This document shows positions 23,601-35,207 of a DNA stretch of 64,000 nucleotides, in pieces. Location: contig NW_025931927.1 in assembly GCF_000764305.2 (NCBI RefSeq), positions 61,703 through 125,702 on the forward strand, read 5' to 3'. The position numbers were made by a program, and so were the translations under genes. Position 1 is the stretch's first letter. Each line of letters begins with the position of its first letter. The notes beneath the pieces were generated by a model. It saw nothing but the letters and a program-made list of their open reading frames with translations. It was not told the DNA's origin and ran no database searches. This DNA is from Hyalella azteca. Its lineage: Eukaryota; Arthropoda; Malacostraca; Amphipoda; Hyalellidae.

Positions 23601-26600
23601 AAATAATATAAATAAATAAATAAGATCAATAAATATATAACATAAATGTAAATATAATTTAAATGTAAATGTAAGATTCAGTGTAGTACATATTGGTTGC
23701 AAATGTATGTCACCAGGAATAGGTTTGCCAGTCTTGTGTTGCTCGGACGCGAAGTAGCGTTTGATGACAGGACCGAGCTGCGTGCCCAGGTCTTCGCAGT
23801 AGAACCACTCCTCGTACAGCGTTTCAGTCGTGTCACCCACGAAGTACCTGTGAACAAGACAATTTACGCAAATATTACAACGGTAATTGAATAATAACAC
23901 CATTGTGTTTACCAATTTTGGTAATTAAGCAAAAATTAAAATAAAATTTTACGTAACTAATTATAAAGAATCTTGGTAATTAAGATTAAAATTTAAACAA
24001 AATTTCATGTAGCTACCTATATGGGATGTCATAATCTTGACAATTAAGAATAGAATTAAAATAAAATTTCATGTAACTTATTATAAAGGAAGTCTCGAAA
24101 TCTGCGATTCGTAGAATTATACTACGTAAGCAAAATTATTCAAAGGTCATCCAGGGAGGAAGAATTTAACTTCATAATAACCGTATCATTGGATCATTTG
24201 TGTTCGGAACGTTACCTTTCTTTCTCCCTGGATGGCCATTTAGCATAAGGTATTTATCTAAATATTCGATTAATTTCCACGATGAATTTCGACTTATAAC
24301 GGCATTATAACGTGGCATTATAGTTTTTAGAGTAATAAATTCCCTTGCTGCTGACCTCACGCAGTCTTGCTCCTGTAGCATGCGCTCGCGCTCGATGACC
24401 AGCCCCATGGTGTCGGCGAAACGCTGGGGCGAATGCGGGATCTTGCCCGGCAGGTGGAATGCCTGCACAAGCACATGTTAAGCCCTATGGTTATTGCATG
24501 TGCACAATACTCCGGTTATAATGCCGGATATTTCAATACAAAACCGAGCTGAGGCATATAATAGCCTCGAAAAGTAATAAATAAAAATGTCACTTGTTTA
24601 TCACCCGCATGCATTGACGATGGTTGAAAAATGGTATCGGTCGTCATTATTTTAATAGTTTCCTCTCGTGAACTCAAGCAAGTTTTCTCCTGCTCTATAT
24701 ATAATTTTATAATCGCCTCGCTTTACTAGATCATTATTAAAAATTCATTGATTTTCAACCACCGTCAATCAAGAAAAAGGTTATTATGAAGCATTCCTCG
24801 TAATGACTACCTCGCCCTCTTTGATGATGACGTCCCTGAACTTCCCGTTCTCGAGGATGATGAGGTTCATGTCGCCCTTTATCATGTAGAAGAATTCCTC
24901 GCCCTCCTGCAGGTGGAAGTCCTTCCTGATGTTTGGTCCGCCCACGTACATCACCTTCAGGCGACCGGCGCCGTGCCTCAAGAGGGGATTCGTAAGTGAG
25001 ATTTCTCGTATTATTTTGTTCTCGTATTATTTTGAAATTTAAACTCATGTAAATCATAATATGAAAAAAATGAAAGTACCAAATCCTGTTACACTGCAAT
25101 ATGTTATGTAAGATTCTTGTAACGTTAATGTCGTAATTCCGTTGGTATCTGATTATTGGATATTGAGTCGCCTTCCAGTTGATTTGATTTAAGATTCACG
25201 ATCATGTTGTACAATATCGATCGATCGTGTCTTCTGTTGCCACAACATATATATTGAACACAAAACGAATTTTGAAATTAGTGAATTTTATTCACAGTGA
25301 CTGTCTCTTCATGAAGATTGTTTTTTTAGCGCCACTACTTCTTGGTAGCTCTAGCAGAACATCAAGTTGAGGTTCGGAAATATTCTTCTTGCTGCGCAAA
25401 TATCTCGAGGCCGAACGATGCTATATATAGATAGTAGAACCGGTTGCTTGCTATCTGACGATGGATGCGGCGACTGTTTGGGCGCCACTCATACAACTCG
25501 TTGGTCCTTGGGATTAATTCTGACCTTGGCTAAAGCAAGAATCCTTCTATTGAGCTGGGCGGAAACATAGCTCTAGTTGTCTTTGTTCAGAATTGTATGC
25601 ATGCATTCGGTGCGTCTAAATGCAAGGGTCTAAATTATGCTGTATATCAATGAGCTAGTTATCAGAATTGAAGAAGAGGATATTTTTCAAATTATTTCTC
25701 ACAACAATTTCACGATGAAGATACTAGTGAAATGATTGCACATAAAATCCATAATTAGAAATTATGTTAACGTGCTGGTTAATTCTATTTTTCGCCACAT
25801 TCGTAATCATATTTATTTCGACATATACTTTTCATTGTTGTGTAGGCTAATAAACTCCTCGAATATTTATATGATCGTCTGTGCACCTCGATTTTTAGCG
25901 CATTTTCTCATTTATTAAAAAAAATGCCCTATTGTGCTCGTCATATGTCCGTCTGTCTAACCGTGACTTCACGTTTTCGTCGACGAGAAAATGCGCTCTC
26001 TGCCACTAACTGCAGTGAGTACTGAGTTATATTTTTCATCATGCAAATGTATATCTACATATAAACGCAATATATACATTGGGGGAAATAAATATTCGTA
26101 CACTTGAAAAATCGTATTTTAATGTAAGTAAGTACACAAACTTAACAGGAAAAGTGATTTAAATTATGTATAGAGACGCATAGTATTCAAAAATACTATC
26201 AAAAGAAATTAAATCTCAATGCAACAAAAAACAATGCAACATGTTCACTTTTCGGGGTGAAAAAAGTATTCGTACAAAACAATAAATCCGCATTCCTGAT
26301 CGTCTTTGGTTTTCAACGCTGTCACGGGTCTTGAAGCGTCCAATGAACGAAGCAACTGTACTAAAAGGAACATTCAAGTGGCTAGCAATCTTCCTATAAC
26401 TTTCTCCTTCCTTCCAACGCGATAGAATTAGTTGTTTGTGTGGCGGTATTTGAAGATTCAAATTAAGAAAATTAAGGTCCCCAACAAACATTGAGAATCT
26501 TAAGGTGGTGTGCCAAGAAGAATGGTATAAAATACCAGTCAGCATCTGCAAATCATTGGTCGAGACGTATAGAAATAGACTGGTGTCTGTTGAGCTGAAT

Positions 26601-27220
26601 AAAGGGTACTCAACCAAGTATTAAATTAAAATAATGCGGATTTATTGTTTTGTACGAATACTTTTTTCACCCCGAAAAGTGAACATGTTGCATTGTTTTT
26701 TGTTGCATTGAGATTTAATTTCTTTTGACAGTATTTTTGAATACTTTTCGTCTCTATGCATGATTTAAATCACTTTTCCTGTTAAGTTTGTGTACTTACA
26801 TACATTAAAATACAATTTTTCAAGTGTACTAATATTTATTTCCCCCCACTGTATATATACATATATATTTTTTCAATATATAACCAGAATATGGTGAATA
26901 TCTGAACAGGAATCTCAAAATGCAGTCGTCAGCTTCGAGGAGCCTCAAATGTTCGTGCGCCTTATATTGAGATTTAAACTGCGAATATAATGCAAGTGAA
27001 TCAGACTTCCATGATTTTTTTGGGAGATAAGTCGATGGTTTATAAGATTATCTTTTACTGACTTCACTGTTTAATAATTCTCCTCAAAAATAATTTATTT
27101 CAATACTTACATAAGGTAGTTGCAGACAGGGGGCTTGAAATGTTCCCTGTTTTGTTTGAGCCATTCATTTGTGTTGTGATAAACAAATTTTGCTTCTTTC
27201 GTTCCGTTTTCAAGCGACAT
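20656..27220 (-). CDS. HAAO: 3-hydroxyanthranilate 3,4-dioxygenase
   Basis: Cytosolic non-haem iron enzyme of the kynurenine pathway. It opens the ring of 3-hydroxyanthranilate to a product that cyclises to quinolinate, the precursor of NAD. Exons in transcript order: 27220-27111, 24976-24811, 24462-24356, 23847-23714, 22652-22555, 21583-21461, 20901-20656. All junctions are GT-AG and in phase, giving about 327 residues. Cupin iron-site motifs are present: His and Glu in GPNIRKDFHLQEGEEFF, and the second His in PHSPQRF. Other family blocks are RLKVMYVGGPN, GLVIERER, WFYCEDLGTQL and YFASEQHKTGKPIP. The start is the first ATG (MSLENGTKEAKF) before FKPPVCNYLM, as in relatives. The C-terminal exon runs some 40 residues past the human protein and is basic and Cys-rich. 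Intron 1 (about 2.1 kb) carries a Tc1-like element and an R1 repeat. Confidence 0.95.
20977..21092. repeat. Short inverted-repeat element (MITE-like)
   Basis: CTCCGGTCTTTAATCGAATT is matched in reverse complement at 21072-21092, giving arms of about 30 bases around a 55-base centre. Related sequence (GTCTTTAATCAAACTT and GCTTCTGCC..ATTACACCAAC) occurs at 38510-38570, so it is a dispersed family. It lies in the last HAAO intron. Confidence 0.6.
23540..23670. repeat. AAAT-type simple repeat
   Basis: Imperfect ATAAATAAATAAGATAAATC units in an HAAO intron. The translated - strand frame here, rich in Tyr, Leu and Ile, is not a gene. Confidence 0.85.
25890..26036 (+). repeat. Repeat family R1, copy 3
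   Basis: AGCGCATTTTCTC at 25897, a very short GTCC tract, CGTCGACGAGAAAATGCGCT, CTAACTGCAGTGAGTACTGAG and a T-rich end. Located in HAAO intron 1, 40 bases from the Tc1-like element. Confidence 0.85.
26077..26851. mobile_element. Tc1/mariner-type element with long inverted repeats
   Basis: A 775-bp element flanked by TA on both sides. The ends (26077-26294 and 26634-26851) are about 218-bp inverted repeats, near identical, starting CA(T/G)TGGGGG and AAATAAATATTCGTACACTT. Between them lies only an N-terminal transposase fragment, so this is an internal-deletion derivative, mobile only with help from an intact relative. Confidence 0.9.
26283..26455 (-). pseudogene. Tc1-like transposase, DNA-binding fragment
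   Basis: The - strand frame encodes a helix-turn-helix resembling the first DNA-binding motif of Tc1 transposases: KQLILSRWKEGESYRKIA, then LNVPFSTVASFIGRFKTR and a GxR-like stretch. The whole DDE catalytic domain is absent and the frame runs into the inverted repeat, so no functional enzyme is made. Confidence 0.8.
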
Positions 27221-30064
27221 TTTAGAGCAACTTGAGCTGCACGAAGTTCAAAAAATAAATAAGTAAATAAATAAAGCACAAAACAAAATGGCTTTTGATT
27301 TATGCTGTAAAAATTGCTGCCAGAGTTGCTCGAAGCGCTTCGATGCTTTTCGAATACGGCAATTTATAAAATATTTGAATTTAAACTACGGGCGTAGATA
27401 GAAGTTTAATAATTTATTTTAAACATTCGGAACGAATGACTCTGCTTGAACACCGTTAAGTAACTAAAATCTAAAATACGACAAACTTTCGTTAGTGGTT
27501 TGGAAGTTAATACGGATACTTTACACACTTCTTCAAAAGATGTAAAAAGATCATTTTATGGTCCTCGTAAAGCGTGTGGTTTCTTGATGGATGTCGATGT
27601 TATTTATACCAATCATTTAACTTTACCAGGTTCACTCTGTGTTGTATGAAATGGAATGCAATCATTTGATTATTTGTACCAGTTTTGTATTGTGGAGATC
27701 CTGCGGATGAATATTTTATAAATCTCGCTTAAATTTCACTCGCGGTGAGAGAAGGAGAAATTTTACTCGCTTAAATTTTTTAGAGATGAGGCTAATTCAA
27801 TCATTACCTAAAATGATAATCTCCAATCCTTGAAACGCCAGTAAAAAGCATAGAAATAACATATCTTTAATTTCAGAACTATTAACTCAATCTCTAACAA
27901 GTCAGAGAAATAAAGAGATTACCCTGTCGTTCACATAACGACGTATCTTATCACTCGATACTCAAGACAAGGCCAAAGCTAACAAGTGATCGTTCTACCT
28001 ATCGCACACCAACGTAATTAATCCTATTTCGCTTCCCTAGTAAGAATGCATCGTTGAAATTGACCATCAACCTCAACAGGTCCTATAAAAACCTTACTTA
28101 GGTGGTCGAGTCGCGTAAAAAGAGGTATCACACGCAAAGAGAGAACTACGAAGTGACCATTTTACCTATAGCGCAGTGATGTAATTCATCTTTTTTTGTG
28201 TAAGAGTTGAAATTGATAATCAGCCTATCTAAACTTCATTTAAGTAGTCGCGCAAAAAGAGGTATCTAATAAAGAAGTATCACACAAAAAGAGAGAGCTA
28301 GAAAGTGATTGCCTTGATGCGGGTGCGATCACGTCACTGAGTCGGACTCTGATCCTTACTGAACGATGTAAGAGTCTGAACAAAAACAAGGAGCCACTGA
28401 ACCTCGTCAAACTAGTTGAACTCGCAGCACTTCAGAGCTTGGCACTGCACTATGGTTCAACTATCACCAGCAAAAAATTATCTATTTGTATTTCAAGAGA
28501 GTCATGAATTCGATCCAACATTTTGTGAGCACTGCATTGTTAACTATCCTATGTGTTTCCTTCAACATAAAAATAGGTTAAATTCAAACAGTCTCAGCTT
28601 TTAATTTCAATCATGGTGACTATTATACTTGGTGCATTTAGGTTGCGTCTTCCTTGCCGTTGACTTATGAGGCTGCTAAAATAATGCTAACTTATTGCTT
28701 TTTATCGTTTGGCGTAAGAAAGACATATGTATTTTTTTGCAGTTATTCATTTCTAATTTTTCTGTACCACAACCACTTTCTTTTTATTTACTTAAATTGC
28801 TTTAGATTTTGTTCAGCTTAACAATAAATGAACTCATGAAACATATGTTGGAATTTCGAATATTTTTTCGGTCTTAAAAATTCATTCAAGTCAGGAAAGG
28901 CATTGAGCTCCAAAGCGATTTGACGGTACGGGGGATGACCCAGCGTGATTATGCGTTTCATTGCAACGTGCGACCCTCTGCAGGAATGCATGTGTTTAGC
29001 AAGTCGGCAATTATTGACGAGTTGCAAATTGTCATTAAATGAAGATTCGGTTTTTGGCTCGGAACTAACGATGCAGCTGATTATTAAAGAAAGTGGATGA
29101 ATATAAATCCTGAAGAAGTAGTGAGCTTTGAAATTGTGGAGTTCGATGGTGTCCACGATACCTTGGTACTGACACCGAAGATTGATTGTTTCAGGATTTG
29201 CTCAGAAAATTTCACAAGCTTGCCTTAAATTTAATAAACTATCGGAAAATGTTCAACACTGAAGGGACAATTGTATGGCCCAGAAATTTTTCGTATGAAC
29301 ATATAAGATTTTGTCAGAAAAATGTTGATCTCGAAAATAGAAGAAAGAAACCAGATGTAATCGCTTCTTTTATATCATATTGATGGCTTATTTTATCTAT
29401 TTTGATACTTTATATGTAGCACTGGCATCGTGAATTTAGTGTAGATATAATGTCATATAATGCAAATTTCCGGTTTTCTATCAGCGTTGAAGTACTTAAC
29501 CAATGAAATTCTGCAACCTGACTTGGGTTGAAGTAGGTTCACGTCTGCCGGGATTTAGTCAAAACACTGCTTAAGAAGAAGACACGATATTTAACGCTGA
29601 TGAAATGAGCGATTTTTGCTTGCATGTCTATTAAAGCATTTGAATTAATATAAACATCCCAATATTAACATAAAATCAAATTTACTCACTTTTGCAATTA
29701 TCCGGCAGTGTGGATTGAAAGATTTACCGATAGTGAATGTGACAGAAGGGAATAGGGATTATTCTCGGAGTTAGGTACGGTACCAATCCGTGCCATGAAC
29801 ATTCTGCTTTCGTGCCTAATGAAGTTTTCGAATTATTTAAAGACATAATCAATTTTTGTTAGGAATGTAATCTGTCTTGCTCACTTTGACCATTACCTTG
29901 CATTGTTGAATGTGGATTACAAGTTTTTAAGGCTTTTAACGACAGCTATTAGTTCGTAACTTCGTGTGATTGTGTGAATGTGAATCACTGCTCAGACAGC
30001 AGTTCTAAAGCCTTCTATCACGCATTCGCATTAATGATCACAGATCACGGTGTGATAGAATAGC
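27221..30064. other. Intergenic region upstream of HAAO
   Basis: The HAAO promoter should lie just above 27220 but I see no decisive core element. At about 27945-28320 a unit of roughly 170 bases is imperfectly duplicated (AAAAAGAGGTATCACACGCA then GAGAGAACTACGAAGTGA, repeated as AAAAGAGGTATC..CACACAAAAAGAGAGAG). Open frames at 28818-29156 (-) and 29186-29383 (+) have no family I recognise. A small inverted repeat TTCTATCAC/GTGATAGAA lies at 30013-30060. Confidence 0.5.
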
Positions 30065-30627
30065 TTAAGGGGACCGCCCTAGCATACGAAAACTTCTACA
30101 GTTATTATCCGATTGTCATGAAACTTCACATACATACGTAAAATGTAAAAAAAAAACATTTTGCTCCTATGAATTTTTCGAAAAAATTTATAGAAAACGT
30201 GAAATTCATAGAAAACGGCTAAAAAGAGGTACTTCAGAAAATCTATCTCCTCCCACAAATATCATCCTACAACATCGAGACACGTATCATTCGATTCGTA
30301 AAGACCATATCTATTGACTCTAACATCACTTTTTTCATTTTCTACCTAGTTTTTTTTATGACGTTTTTTCCCATTTTTTTTACATTTTTCACCCCTCCCC
30401 CCCCTAATCGAACGGTATATGTCTCATTGCTGTAGCTTGAAAACTGTAGGAGGAGATAGATTTACAAAAAGACAAAAAATGAAAATTAAAATTTTTCAGG
30501 AGAGGCGAAAAACTGAAGGAAAGTTTGGTCCGTGCACTGGCACTGGATCCCTGGCTTTACCATCGCCTATTATCTCGTCACGAGCGAGATGTATCATCAG
30601 CCTATCAGACGCCACCTGACTCGTGTA

Positions 30628-30819
30628 CATAGTGACAAACCAGAGATTTTTTAGAATCGGTTCATTTTTTAATTTCCTCATTTACTCAAGATTTTAACCA
30701 ATTTCTTAAGTATGCTAATACTGGTATTAGTGGTATCCATGATACTTTACTGGTCTACTTATAGGACTCAAAAATGAACTTGAGACAAAGTCTAAAAAAC
30801 TCTCTGCTTTGCCACTATG
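30628..30819. mobile_element. hAT-type MITE family C, copy 1
   Basis: 192 bp with ends CATAGTGACAAACCAGAGAT and reverse complement of CATAGTGGCAAAGCAGAGAG. It is flanked by a perfect 8-bp direct repeat CTCGTGTA (30620-30627 and 30820-30827), the duplication length of hAT elements. It contains the uninterrupted site CTTATAGGACTC that is split by another MITE at 34021. Confidence 0.88.
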
Positions 30820-31055
30820 CTCGTGTAGTCCAGTTTGGCAGTTGGCACCGAATAATGAAGAGAAATATTAGAAAGAAATGAAGGAAATTATGATAGAGAA
30901 AGTTGGAGTGGAAGAGATCAAACGGTCTCAGTGTCCGGGCATTGGCTTGGCCAAGCGATTTACTGTGATTTACACATACTAAATCGTCCCTTGAACATGT
31001 CATCAACCGCTGAATAAAGAACAAAAGTATAAAAGATATGAACAGCATTGAAGCA

Positions 31056-32837
31056 TTAGAAATTTCCAGCACCATACGAGGCATCTGGATCAGCGGAGGA
31101 GCGCTTGGCCTTCTGCTTTGGTCTGAAATTGTTGACGGCTTTCTTGGCTGTTCTTAGAACCTTCAACAGTTGAGGTGTTCCTGCACCCAAAGCTCTAGGG
31201 AGGTTGCCTTCCACATGCCCAAAGTTGTGGTTCAAGGCAGTCCCTTGAGCAATCATGCGAACCCGATTCATGCTTGCAAACTTCTCTTTGGAGCATTGCA
31301 ACCAGATCTTCGAGTGCAAGCTCTCATTGCTGTTCTGCGTCCGTTGCTTCATACACCGCCTCATCAGCTCAGGCGAGGTCAAATCGATGTAAATCTTCAG
31401 GATCTCGGCAAGTAACGGCTGAGATAAATTCCCCAGCCACATATCCTTACTTGAGTGAGACGCCGGCGTTACATTCTGAGCTTCAGCTTTTCTCACCCAG
31501 CACCAGGAATCAGCTCCAATCAGGCAGCTTTGATGTTTGGGATTGTCATCTGTGCTGCTGGAGTGGTAATAGCTCGCCATGACATGCTTTCGCAAAGTAG
31601 CTTCATCAGAAGTGGCAGCATATTTCCTGATGTTGTTGCCAAAATGTTTACTCAAGGAATTTATTCTTTCATCCGTCAGCTTACCTTTGCCAGCATATGA
31701 GCTCCGCATCACCTGCTTTCCGGCCTTGGTTGTCACGACCTCCTTGCTTTTGGCTTTCAATGATCTAAGCTGCGAGCCCAGCCTTTTTGAAACATGGTTG
31801 ATGCATTCCTCCTTATTCACAGGGACATCATACGGGCCTGCTCCGTCGTTCAACTTTGTAACAGCATTATATGCTGCCGAATCACCGTCACTCAGGAACG
31901 TCATGTAGCGGAGGCCAAGTTGCGTCGACCTGTTCCAAAGTCTCGTAGCAGCTTCCTGCTCCATAGCACCAGCCTTGCCATTGAAGTTTTTATTACACTT
32001 GACATGCATCTCCTTTCAGCATGCAAACTCCTCCGGGGACAGGGCTTTCTCTTTCTTGAAGCATTCCTGGCAGAAGTTTGACAGGACCTCAAAGTCAAGC
32101 ACAAAGCCGGTTTCAAGTTCAATTACACAACCGATGCCAATGTGCGACTTGTGACCGCGAGTCATCCAGGTCCCGTCAAAGCTGACATCCAGGTCGAGAA
32201 ATTCGTCGCCTTCCTGGTAAGTCCCATTCTCAGAAGAAGTCCGCTTCAGAGCTGATATCATTTCATTCTGCTTCATTGCAAAGAACTTCTCCATTTCACT
32301 GAAGAGAAAGGCACAATGCCCAGAGAAGGCTTCGTTTGAGAAGCCATCGGTTGACAGGGCAGCACAGATCCGCTTGCACCCGGCTAAGCCATCGCTATTC
32401 ATTAGTGAATAGTATATAAGGGTAAGATTGCGAAGAGTGAATGGAGACACACTACCGTCAATTTTCTTCGCATGTTCAGCCTTATACAAATCTTGCTTCG
32501 CATCGCAAGCCTGGCATTTGGTGGAAATCGAAGCTTCCGCGTGAATTACATTCACCGTAACATCACAAACGCTGTCACATTCGGAACAATTCAACTTGGA
32601 GCTCAAAATCTTCTCCACGAGCACGAAGTCAATAGGAAGAAGGACCATTTTACCGGCCTTCTCAACCTGACTTACACCGGCATCCTGCATGCTTGGAGCA
32701 ATGGCAAGTATTTCTTGCCGGCATGCAAGGGGATTGACGATCGCAGGCCGCTCAACAGGTGGCTCTCGTTGACCTCCACGAGGTCGAACATACCCACCTT
32801 TACCTATATTATACCTTTTACGTTTAGGCATCTTACC
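31056..32837 (-). pseudogene. Mutator-like transposase with one in-frame TGA
   Basis: One reading frame runs from ATG near 32834 (MPKRKRYNIGKGGY) to a stop at 31056, interrupted only by TGA at 32018-32016. The two halves are in the same frame with no shift. The protein matches the Mutator-like transposase domain common in arthropod genomes: paired CxxC zinc-binding cysteines (LNCSEC, TKCQACD), DVSFDGTWMTRGH with the first catalytic Asp, and FLSDGDSAAYNAV with the second. A conserved GAMEQEAATRLWNRS stretch and a basic C-terminus (RPKQKAKRSS) follow. The TGA sits just before KEMHVKC, where relatives normally have Trp before an HxxxC motif, so TGG to TGA is the simple explanation. Confidence 0.85.
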
Positions 32838-33599
32838 TGATAGGAATTTAAATTGTAAACACAGAAACACTCGCAGCACCTTCACTCAGCACAGTTCAAG
32901 ACTAACTGACGCTCGCAGATCGATATCGGAGCATGTGCGAGGCTAGAAACACATCGCTGGAGCGCGGTGGCCAATGATCGCGTCGTAGTAAAAGCCAGAT
33001 TACGTACAAACTAACACACATACAGGCATGCTGTTACACCATTGGATGCGTAAAAATCAGAGCTCCACCCTGATATCTCTCATTGGCCGCTGAAGCAAGG
33101 CGTTGAAAATTGCCAGCTCGATTGGTCGGCAATGAGGCAACAGCTGAGTAGCGCAATTGGCCCATGTGAGCCACGTGGGCTAGATCAATCAATCGTACTA
33201 AAATCAATAAAAAAAAACTAATGCACGCACAGACATGCCGATTACATCGTTAGACGCGTCTAAAAGTCAGCTTTAGAAAGCATTAATAAAAGAAAAAAGT
33301 GAAATTTTTCGATTTTTAGCTAGGGCGGTCCCCTTAAACAGCAGCAAATTTCAATAGTCTACTCTTAGTACTCTACTTAGCCTCTTACTGAGGCTCTTAG
33401 TGACTTAGTCTTAGGGTCTACTTACTAAAACTAGAACATCAGATTTGTTTTTGAATCGCAGAAACCTTCTGAAATGCTGAAAGACTGAAGTTCTGAGTAT
33501 TTTGTAGAATGCATCCCATGCTGCCATGCAGAGATTAGAATTTAGATTAGTAATACTTCAAGTTCAGATGCATGTGGGCAAACCAGAGCTTTTACAACA

Positions 33600-33696
33600 C
33601 TTTAACTTCCAAGTCTTCACTTCTTGTTGTTTGTTTGTTTGTCTGCTAGACTGCTACAAATCTTGTAGTAATCAAAATTTAACACACTTCTACTTA
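33600..33696. repeat. Repeat family D, left piece
   Basis: Contains TTCACTTCTTGTTGTTTGTT, CTGCTACAAATCTTGTAG and TTAACACACTTCTAC. The same order recurs at 36170-36300 and, inverted, at 37440-37510. It appears to continue at 35210 after the inserted family A element. Confidence 0.6.
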
Positions 33697-33956
33697 GGGT
33701 AAACGCGGTATATTCCGTCATTGTGGGTAGTGGGTAATTCCGTCACCTCTCTAGTTTTTCCTTTATATTAAGCTTTGTTTTAGTTCCATGTGTTCGTTGA
33801 TGGTTGAAATGAAGACGTCATACATTTGTGCGTCAAACTAATGCCAAAACACTGGGTCTTGGCCATCTAGCGGGAAAAAATATTGAGATCCAAAGAGAGA
33901 CAATGCACGCTACCAGTGAGATCATTGAAAAATGTGTCAAATTTGACAGTTGACCT

Positions 33957-34534
33957 CATAGTGGCAAAGCAGAGAGTTTTTTAGACTCTGTCTCAAGTTC
34001 ATTTCTGAGTCCTATAAGTAGGGTAAACGCGGTATATTCTGACATCGTAGGTAATTCCATCACTTCTCTAGTTTTTCCTTTATATTAAGCTTTGTTTTAG
34101 TTCCATGAGTTCATTGATGATTGAAATGATGACGTCATACATTTGCGTGTTGAAATACTGCAAAAACACTAGGTCTTGGCCATCTAGTGGGAAAATATTG
34201 AGATCCAAAGAGAGACAATGCATGCCATTTTCCATTCTAAAGGCTTTTTAATAAATATGGCAACATTTTGTGACGTTTCATCGTTGCTGACGCGTAGTGA
34301 AGTGTTTTGAGAGTCACGTGAAGGCAACAGAACTTACGTAACGCATATGTATTTTTTTATAGTTTTTCATTTCTCGATGCGTCCTTAATGTGTCGGAATA
34401 TACCGCGTTTACCCTAGACCAGTAAAGTATCATGGATACCAGCATTATCATACTTAAGAAATTTGTTAAAATCTTGAGTAAATGAGGAAATTTGAAATGA
34501 ACTGATTCTAAAAAATCTCTGGTTTGTCACTATG
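33957..34534. mobile_element. hAT-type MITE family C, copy 2 (split)
   Basis: Starts CATAGTGGCAAAGCAGAGAG, ends CTGGTTTGTCACTATG, flanked by an exact 8-bp repeat GTTGACCT (33949-33956 and 34535-34542). It is split by the family A/B element at 34021-34414. Removing that insertion and one TA restores the organisation of copy 1. Confidence 0.88.
34021..34414. mobile_element. TA-target MITE family A, short complete copy (B)
   Basis: 394 bp with GGGTAAACGCGGTATATTC and its reverse complement at the ends and TA on both sides. The empty site, CCTATAAGTAGACC in reverse complement, is visible in hAT MITE copy 1, which proves insertion at a TA. Confidence 0.9.
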
Positions 34535-35207
34535 GTTGACCTTGCTCTACCAAATAGTGAATAACTGTTTGTATAGGAAGAATATTATGGTTTGAGACTT
34601 TTAAATACGTCTGTGAATATATTAGAAATCCTTTAAGTATACTTGTATTCACTGATTTCAAGTGGTAAATAAATTAATAGATGATTAAGTTGAGAAATGG
34701 ATTTAGACACATGAAAACTAATTCCGTCATAACTTGAATTGGACACACACAGATCGTTCCAAGCTATGTACAAAAATTAAAATTTGCTTAATTAAAAGCT
34801 TAATAGTTGTTAATTAAAAGCGTATTTAAGTAGTGTTCAATATTCATTAGTGTTCAAATTCAAAGCTGTGTTGTATTCCAATGCAGCTCACAGTGAACGG
34901 AATTTGAACACGTGGATGACGGCATTACGTATCAGTAGAATTTGAAGCGCGGACGGAATACGCCTCACCACGTGCCTAATATTGCTACACACAGTGACAG
35001 AATATAGGGATTTGATAGGTTTGCATTCTAAAGGCTTTTACATAAATATGGCAACATTTTGTGACGTTTCATTGTTGCCGACGTGTACTACGGTGTTTTG
35101 AGAGTCACCTGAAGCAAACAGAACTTGAGTAACGCATACGGTTATTTTTTTATAGTTTTTCATTTCTCGATGCGTCCTTAATGTGACGGAATATACCGCG
35201 TTTACCC

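Larger units (their letters stand above)
30065..33337. mobile_element. Mutator-like DNA transposon
   Basis: A 3.27-kb element with 19-base terminal inverted repeats (TTAAGGGGACCGCCCTAGC, 30065-30083 and 33319-33337). The outer TTAA may belong to the repeat or be a 4-bp target duplication. I find no 8-9-bp duplication outside it. It encodes one transposase on the - strand. The region upstream of the transposase (32890-33320) has several CCAAT/ATTGG motifs and an internal two-copy repeat. A hAT-type MITE (30628-30819) is inserted in its other non-coding arm. Confidence 0.85.
33697..35207. mobile_element. TA-target MITE family A, host of nested insertions
   Basis: Ends GGGTAAACGCGGTATATTC and its reverse complement, flanked by TA. 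The terminal ~230 and ~190 bases closely match the complete 394-bp copy at 34021-34414. The middle is longer and contains a hAT-type MITE at 33957-34534. No coding capacity. Confidence 0.8.

Noticed and set aside
32016..32018. TGA in the Mutator-like transposase as a selenocysteine codon
   Set aside because: Relatives have Trp, not Cys, at this place, and I see no reason to expect a selenocysteine insertion element. A TGG to TGA mutation is simpler.
31170..32081. + strand frames across the Mutator-like transposase
   Set aside because: They are antisense shadows. The - strand frame holds the conserved transposase motifs.
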